Positions 6,366-8,903 of a DNA stretch of 8,903 nucleotides are shown here, one piece after another. This DNA comes from an uncultured Gemella sp. GTDB taxonomy: Bacteria > Bacillota > Bacilli > Staphylococcales > Gemellaceae. The notes below the pieces were generated by a model that was not told the DNA's origin, searched no databases, and worked only from the letters and a program-made list of their open reading frames with translations. Position numbers and translations under genes: made by a program. How positions within the stretch are numbered: position 1 is the first letter of the stretch; each line of letters opens with the position of its first letter. The stretch lies in contig CALHQV010000059.1 in the NCBI GenBank assembly GCA_938038035.1, positions 1-8,903 on the forward strand. The letters are read 5' to 3'.

Positions 6366-6404
6366 ACTGTTACGGCGTAGCCTTAACGGTGTGTTTGCGC
6401 TCTC
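6366..6404 (+). other. oriT: Candidate oriT: inverted repeat plus MOBQ-type nick region
   Basis: ACTGTTACGGC (6366-6376) and GCCTTAACGGT (6380-6390) form an 11-position inverted repeat (one mismatch, one G-T wobble) with a 3-base loop. It is followed at once by GTGTTTGCGCTCTC (6391-6404). The core TGCGCTCT differs at one base from TGCGCCCT of IncQ-type (RSF1010/R1162) nick regions, and the gap from repeat to nick (about 9 bases) is also IncQ-like. By analogy the nick would fall between G6399 and C6400 on the plus strand. The site is about 40 bases upstream of the relaxase start, a usual oriT position. Assignment is by resemblance; the IncQ reference is from memory. Confidence 0.6.
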
Positions 6405-6427
6405 ATACGGCGAGGCCTCTTTCTTGT

Positions 6428-6456
6428 ATGGTAGTGTGATTTCTATATACTGTCAA
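6428..6456 (-). promoter_or_regulatory. Promoter of the mobilization operon
   Basis: On the minus strand a consensus TTGACA (6456-6451), a 17-base spacer and TACCAT (6433-6428, 4/6) lie about 100 bases upstream of the relaxase start. The transcript would begin near 6421 and carry the oriT repeat in its leader, so relaxosome binding could repress it. A GAGGCCTC palindrome (6412-6419) lies just downstream of the start site. Confidence 0.6.
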
Positions 6457-6522
6457 TAAATATTTATGTACTTAATTTTTCTTTAATATAGTAATTAATT
6501 GTTTTGGTATTAAAATTCTTTC

Positions 6523-6542
6523 TTATACATAAGTTGTATAAT
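6523..6542 (+). promoter_or_regulatory. -10 element of the small-peptide gene inside an inverted repeat
   Basis: TATAAT at 6537-6542 would start transcription near 6549. No good -35 hexamer is present at 17 bases; TTCTTT at 6516-6521 is a weak candidate with a 15-base spacer. TTATACA (6523-6529) and TGTATAA (6535-6541) form a perfect 7-bp inverted repeat covering the -10, a possible repressor site. Confidence 0.45.
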
Positions 6543-6555
6543 AATTATGTCGGTT

Positions 6556-6588
6556 ACCTCCCAACTTTCCGACTTTAGGAAAGGAGGT
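6556..6588 (+). promoter_or_regulatory. Hairpin sequestering the ribosome binding site of the small-peptide gene
   Basis: ACCTCC (6556-6561) pairs with the Shine-Dalgarno GGAGGT (6583-6588), and TTTCC (6566-6570) pairs with GGAAA (6578-6582), with a 4-base bulge and a 7-base loop. The predicted transcript starts only about 7 bases before this fold, so a full-length message would hide its own ribosome site. This is a known feature of type I toxin mRNAs. Confidence 0.65.
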
Positions 6589-6595
6589 GAACTTC

Positions 6596-6697
6596 GTGGA
6601 GTATGTTATTTCTCTTTTAATCTCTATCGTGGCAAGTATAGTCGCCTACTATATTTGCAAACGGCTGGATAGAGCTATAGACCGATCAGCCAAGTAG
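6596..6697 (+). CDS. 33-residue hydrophobic peptide, type I (Fst-like) toxin candidate
   Basis: GTG at 6596 follows AAAGGAGGTGA at 7 bases and opens a 33-codon frame ended by TAG. The peptide starts V/M-EYVISLLIS and has one transmembrane segment (about residues 4-20, ISLLISIVASIVAYYI), followed by a charged tail, CKRLDRAIDRSAK. This is the shape of Fst-type membrane toxins, including an R-x-LD-like motif just after the helix. Such toxins insert into the membrane and disturb it when their antisense RNA is lost. Small peptides of this build are frequent in Firmicutes mobile elements. Supporting context is the hidden ribosome site, a hairpin terminator right after the stop and a strong convergent promoter beyond it. 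Toxicity is inferred. An alternative is a small membrane peptide of the transfer or regulation machinery. Confidence 0.65.
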   Translation: MEYVISLLISIVASIVAYYICKRLDRAIDRSAK

Positions 6698-6699
6698 TA

Positions 6700-6755
6700 G
6701 AAAAGGAGTAGTTCGCAGCTACTCCTTTTTTTCGTGGTGCTATTTCTCTTTTGCC
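6700..6755 (-). ncRNA. Predicted antisense RNA opposite the 3' end of the small-peptide gene
   Basis: A transcript from the minus-strand promoter at 6792-6762 would start near 6755 and end at the hairpin 6729-6701, giving an RNA of about 55 bases, longer if termination is leaky. It is complementary to the terminator region of the toxin-like mRNA. The layout of two converging transcripts sharing a terminator matches par/Fst-type RNA I-RNA II systems. Ends are inferred. Confidence 0.45.
6701..6732. terminator. Shared terminator of the small-peptide gene and its antisense RNA
   Basis: AAAAGGAGTAG (6701-6711) and CTACTCCTTTT (6719-6729) form an 11-bp stem with a 7-base loop. On the plus strand it ends in seven to eight T; on the minus strand it ends in TTTTCTAC, so it can stop transcripts from both sides. 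Confidence 0.88.
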
Positions 6756-6761
6756 ATCTTC

Positions 6762-6792
6762 ATTATATCAGATTTATTTATGTGTTTGTCAA
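6762..6792 (-). promoter_or_regulatory. Strong minus-strand promoter facing the small-peptide gene
   Basis: On the minus strand TTGACA (6792-6787) and TGATATAAT (6770-6762) give perfect -35 and extended -10 elements; the 19-base spacer is long but the TGn extension can compensate. No protein frame follows; the promoter points at the peptide gene's terminator, which suggests a regulatory RNA. Confidence 0.6.
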
Positions 6793-6806
6793 TATTTACA
6801 TTTTCA

Positions 6807-6834
6807 TTGACTTTCTTATGAATGATTGTATTAT
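6807..6834 (+). promoter_or_regulatory. Promoter of the RelB/RelE operon
   Basis: TTGACT (6807-6812), a 16-base spacer and TATTAT (6829-6834) are each 5/6 matches. The predicted start lies inside the palindrome that follows directly. Confidence 0.6.
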
Positions 6835-6852
6835 TGTATTACAAGTAATACA
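6835..6852. promoter_or_regulatory. Palindromic operator of the RelB/RelE operon
   Basis: TGTATTAC and GTAATACA form a perfect 8-bp inverted repeat around AA. It abuts the -10 box and covers the transcription start. Antitoxins with ribbon-helix-helix domains usually bind such repeats as dimers and repress their own operon. Confidence 0.65.
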
Positions 6853-6873
6853 TAGATAAAAAGGAGAAGAATT

Positions 6874-7098
6874 ATGAATACAATTTCTTTACGAATGAAT
6901 GATGATGAAACAAAGTTATTACGTGATTATGTTTCTGTGAACAATTTGAATATGAGTAAATTTATCAGAGACTTAGTATTAGATAAAATTGAAGATGATC
7001 TATCTTTAGATGAAGAAAGAATTTTAAAAGCTCATGAAAAAGCAAAACATGAAAAGAAATATGATCATACAGAAGTTTGGAAAATGTTAGGTATCTGA
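6874..7098 (+). CDS. RelB-family ribbon-helix-helix antitoxin
   Basis: A 74-residue antitoxin of a type II toxin-antitoxin pair. The N-terminus TISLRMNDDETKLLRDYVSV followed by NMSKFIRDLVLDKI (residues 3-46) is a ribbon-helix-helix DNA-binding domain: one beta strand with alternating residues, then two helices. The C-terminal 25 residues are charged and probably unfolded alone (KAHEKAKHEKKYDHTEVWKM), the part that wraps the toxin. The start at 6874 has AAAAAGGAG about 8 bases upstream. The gene is followed after one base by the toxin gene, so both are made from one message. The ribbon-helix-helix domain should bind the palindrome upstream and set the level of both proteins. The pair would stabilise the element in its host. 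Confidence 0.88.
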   Translation: MNTISLRMNDDETKLLRDYVSVNNLNMSKFIRDLVLDKIEDDLSLDEERILKAHEKAKHEKKYDHTEVWKMLGI

Positions 7099-7099
7099 A

Positions 7100-7363
7100 A
7101 TGTATAAAGTAGAGTTTTCAGAATCGGCAATAAAGCAATTAAAAAAACTAGATAAGCAAACTTCAAGAATTATAAAAAACTGGGTAATAAAGAATTTAGT
7201 TGATTGTGATGATCCAAGAGTCCATGGAAAACCGTTAAAAGGGAAATTAGCAGGTATATGGAGATATCGTGTTGGTGATTATAGAATATTCGCAGATATC
7301 CATGATGAAATTTTAACAATAGAAATATTTGAAATGGGTCATAGAAGAGAAGTATATAAATAA
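7100..7363 (+). CDS. RelE/ParE-superfamily toxin
   Basis: An 87-residue toxin neutralised by the antitoxin encoded immediately upstream; only one base separates stop and start, and the ribosome site is weak (TTAGG), so translation is probably coupled. The fold pattern is typical: YKVEFSESAIKQLKKLDK (first strand and helix), a second helix (TSRIIKNWVIKNL), then GKPLKGKLAGIWRYRVGDYRIFADI and the final strand TIEIFEMGHRREVYK. The family signature L-x-G-x-WRYRVGDYRI is clear. Basic and aromatic residues equivalent to those used by RelE mRNA interferases are present (R55, R57, R62, H81, R82, R83, Y86), which favours ribosome-dependent mRNA cleavage over gyrase inhibition, but sequence alone does not settle that. 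Length is full for the family. Confidence 0.9.
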   Translation: MYKVEFSESAIKQLKKLDKQTSRIIKNWVIKNLVDCDDPRVHGKPLKGKLAGIWRYRVGDYRIFADIHDEILTIEIFEMGHRREVYK

Positions 7364-7376
7364 AATACTTCTTTTT
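7348..7376 (+). terminator. Terminator of the RelB/RelE operon
   Basis: AGAAGTAT (7348-7355) and ATACTTCT (7365-7372) form an 8-bp stem with a 9-base loop, followed by T to 7376. It spans the toxin's stop codon and reaches the stop codon of the convergent primase-like gene (7375-7377). Confidence 0.65.
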
Positions 7377-8697
7377 ATTCATCAGTATTCCACCACTTTA
7401 AAACTGTTGGCTTTGACAATCCTGTTTCTCTAACACAATCTATTTTTCTACCATTCGGATTATCTAATTGCCACTGATTTACTACACCTTTTTTTGAATT
7501 TCTTCCAGCCCATGAATTATTTGGATAATCAATTGCCTGTACTGCGCGAGCTCTCTCTAAATGAATACTCCGCTTTCTATAATTTCTTTTGTTTTTTTGA
7601 ATTGGGATATCCGTTCTTTGAATAATAGTATTGATTGGATACGTAATATAACTATCGTTGTACGCTTCTAATGCATGTAATACATCATCCTCTGTAAACT
7701 TATCGCCCTTAGTATTCATGAACGGTATTAATCCATATGCGTCTTTTTCTAATTCTTCAAAAGGAATATCACATTTCTTTGCATATGTTGCCAGGGTCAT
7801 GATGCACCAATATCTATGACCTTGTTGCACTCCAGCTTTTAATTTCCTGATCCACCAATAATATAAATCTTTCTTACATACCCATGTACCCTTTGGTTTC
7901 TTCTCTACAATTCGCTTTTGATACCATTCTGGGTACTTTTCTTTTGCATCTTTTAAGAGCAGATTTGATTTATAACTAAATTTGACGGCTCTATACTCCT
8001 CTGGAACGTATTTATTAAGGTATTCTACCGTGACTTTTTCACCTACTTTGAACGCTCTTGTACGCTCTCCGTTCTTTGTGATGCTTCCAACCATCCTAAA
8101 TCCTTGAAAAAGACTCTCATATTGAACATTATCATGCAGACTTGAAGCTCCCTGTGTCCACGCTTGCCATGTAATTCTTCTTCTTAAACGCTCTAATTCC
8201 TTTACAGTGCTTCTAAAAAGCGGTATTGGTCTTTCAAATACAAAATATAAATGTAATCCTGTTCCGCTACCAACAATATAGGTAGGTCTAGGAAGTCCCC
8301 ATACGAAAGATAACATCTCATGCCCTTTATCTATCTGTGTCATCAAGAAATTCCACTCATCCAGAGTATCAACACCATCTAGATCGATTGCCATTGCATA
8401 TAAAAACCTAGCAAATTCACTCTTCCTGCTCTTTCCTGCATAAGATATCGGAGACATGATACAGAAATCATCAGTTTCAACTAAGGTATCAATGATTTCT
8501 AAATCATCTGTAACGGTATATCTCTTTGCTTTAGAATCACCAGCTACTATAGATACAGCAATTCCATTATATTTCCCCTTTTCATAGACTCCTTTTTCTT
8601 CAAAAGAACCAATAGGAAAAATATCTCTATAAAAATCGCTTGCATATACCTCTTTAAAACTACTCTCTAAAGCACTAAACAAATCAAACTTACTCAT
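7375..8697 (-). CDS. AEP-type primase/replication protein with C-terminal HTH
   Basis: A 440-residue protein with the hallmarks of an archaeo-eukaryotic primase. Metal-binding motif I is AMAIDLDGVD (D105, D107), preceded by a conserved-looking SRKSEFARFLYA. Motif II is VGSGTGLHLYFVFE (residues 142-155, H149), the family's sGxGxH signature. The segment SLFQGFRMVGSITKNG (195-210) matches the third region, usually R-x-PGTxNxK, ahead of a KVGEKVTVEYL part. After a basic middle region, residues about 404-440 form a helix-turn-helix (GRKIDCVRETGLSKPTVLKWW) that could bind an origin. No superfamily 3 helicase follows in this window. Such proteins serve as replication initiators or primases of mobile elements. 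ATG at 8697 follows GGAGGT at 6-7 bases. The family-level call is from motifs; the role in this element is inferred. Confidence 0.75.
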   Translation of the reverse strand: MSKFDLFSALESSFKEVYASDFYRDIFPIGSFEEKGVYEKGKYNGIAVSIVAGDSKAKRYTVTDDLEIIDTLVETDDFCIMSPISYAGKSRKSEFARFLYAMAIDLDGVDTLDEWNFLMTQIDKGHEMLSFVWGLPRPTYIVGSGTGLHLYFVFERPIPLFRSTVKELERLRRRITWQAWTQGASSLHDNVQYESLFQGFRMVGSITKNGERTRAFKVGEKVTVEYLNKYVPEEYRAVKFSYKSNLLLKDAKEKYPEWYQKRIVEKKPKGTWVCKKDLYYWWIRKLKAGVQQGHRYWCIMTLATYAKKCDIPFEELEKDAYGLIPFMNTKGDKFTEDDVLHALEAYNDSYITYPINTIIQRTDIPIQKNKRNYRKRSIHLERARAVQAIDYPNNSWAGRNSKKGVVNQWQLDNPNGRKIDCVRETGLSKPTVLKWWNTDE

Positions 8698-8762
8698 ACA
8701 GATACCTCCAGATTTTAAGACTACATAGGGCGTTATATTATCAATACATTATTTTACCTTTT

Positions 8763-8791
8763 TAGTATAAAAAATACTACAAAACTTTCAA
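8763..8791 (-). promoter_or_regulatory. Promoter of the primase-like gene, overlapped by an inverted repeat
   Basis: On the minus strand TTGAAA (8791-8786), a 16-base spacer and TATACT (8769-8764) form a good promoter about 65 bases before the start codon. TAGTAT (8763-8768) and ATACTA (8774-8779) form a 6-bp inverted repeat with a 5-base AAAAA loop covering the -10, a possible operator. Confidence 0.55.
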
Positions 8792-8832
8792 TTAATTGTA
8801 TTAAAAGTTACTAAAGATATGATATTTACAAT

Positions 8833-8866
8833 AAAAACAGCATAAACATAAAATTATGCTGTTTTT
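8833..8866. terminator. Bidirectional terminator near the right edge
   Basis: AAAAACAGCATA (8833-8844) and TATGCTGTTTTT (8855-8866) form a perfect 12-bp stem with a 10-base loop and T-rich tails both ways. It has no upstream plus-strand gene here, so it more likely ends a minus-strand gene whose end lies at or just beyond the window's right edge. The remaining 37 bases are too short to show it. Confidence 0.75.
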
Positions 8867-8903
8867 ATACTGGATGCAATTATATCACTGATATGTTTTT
8901 ATT

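Noticed and set aside
1..8903. CRISPR array, tRNA or rRNA genes, or insertion sequence
   Set aside because: No regularly spaced repeats, no tRNA-like or rRNA-like sequence and no transposase frame or terminal inverted repeats were seen by eye on either strand.

Overview
The window joins a streptococcal housekeeping gene to a low-GC mobile region. Bases 1-830 hold most of a class II fructose-bisphosphate aldolase gene (fba). Its protein sequence and highly biased codon use are typical of Streptococcus. Everything to its right looks horizontally acquired and modular: AT-rich genes, a relaxase, a probable oriT, two toxin-antitoxin-type modules and a primase-like replication protein. The best overall reading is an integrative and mobilizable element (IME), or part of one, inserted downstream of fba. 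No integrase or attachment repeats are visible, so the borders are unknown.

Layout. (1) 876-2833, minus strand: a small RiPP (ribosomally made, post-translationally modified peptide) operon. Its order is a PqqD-like leader-recognition protein, a 32-residue precursor peptide (2447-2545) ending in a Cys-x-Cys core, a SPASM-type radical SAM enzyme, and the decayed start of an ABC exporter that runs into the fba terminator. (2) 3122-4203: a small membrane-anchored protein (+) and a secreted protein (-). They converge on a shared 15-bp bidirectional terminator; neither is recognised. (3) 4423-6326, minus strand: a coiled-coil protein with C-terminal membrane segments, and a MobA/MobL (MOBQ-like) relaxase. 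Just upstream of the relaxase, at about 6366-6404, lies an inverted repeat followed by a TGCG/CTCT sequence that resembles IncQ-type nick regions. (4) 6523-7376, plus strand: a 33-residue hydrophobic peptide gene whose ribosome binding site is folded into a hairpin and which faces a strong convergent promoter, so it resembles a type I toxin/antisense RNA pair. A RelB/RelE-type toxin-antitoxin operon with its own palindromic operator follows. (5) 7375-8697, minus strand: a protein with archaeo-eukaryotic primase (AEP) motifs and a C-terminal helix-turn-helix, probably the element's replication initiator or primase.

How the parts may work together: the relaxase would nick at oriT and lead the plus strand rightwards. 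The two toxin modules would then enter the recipient first and the mobilization genes last. The primase-like protein could make the complementary strand or support transient replication. The peptide operon is the cargo. Its exporter is broken, so a mature peptide would need another transporter or stays inside the cell. The most novel items are the short CxC precursor with its RRE-radical SAM pair, the candidate oriT, and the candidate type I module in the leading region.
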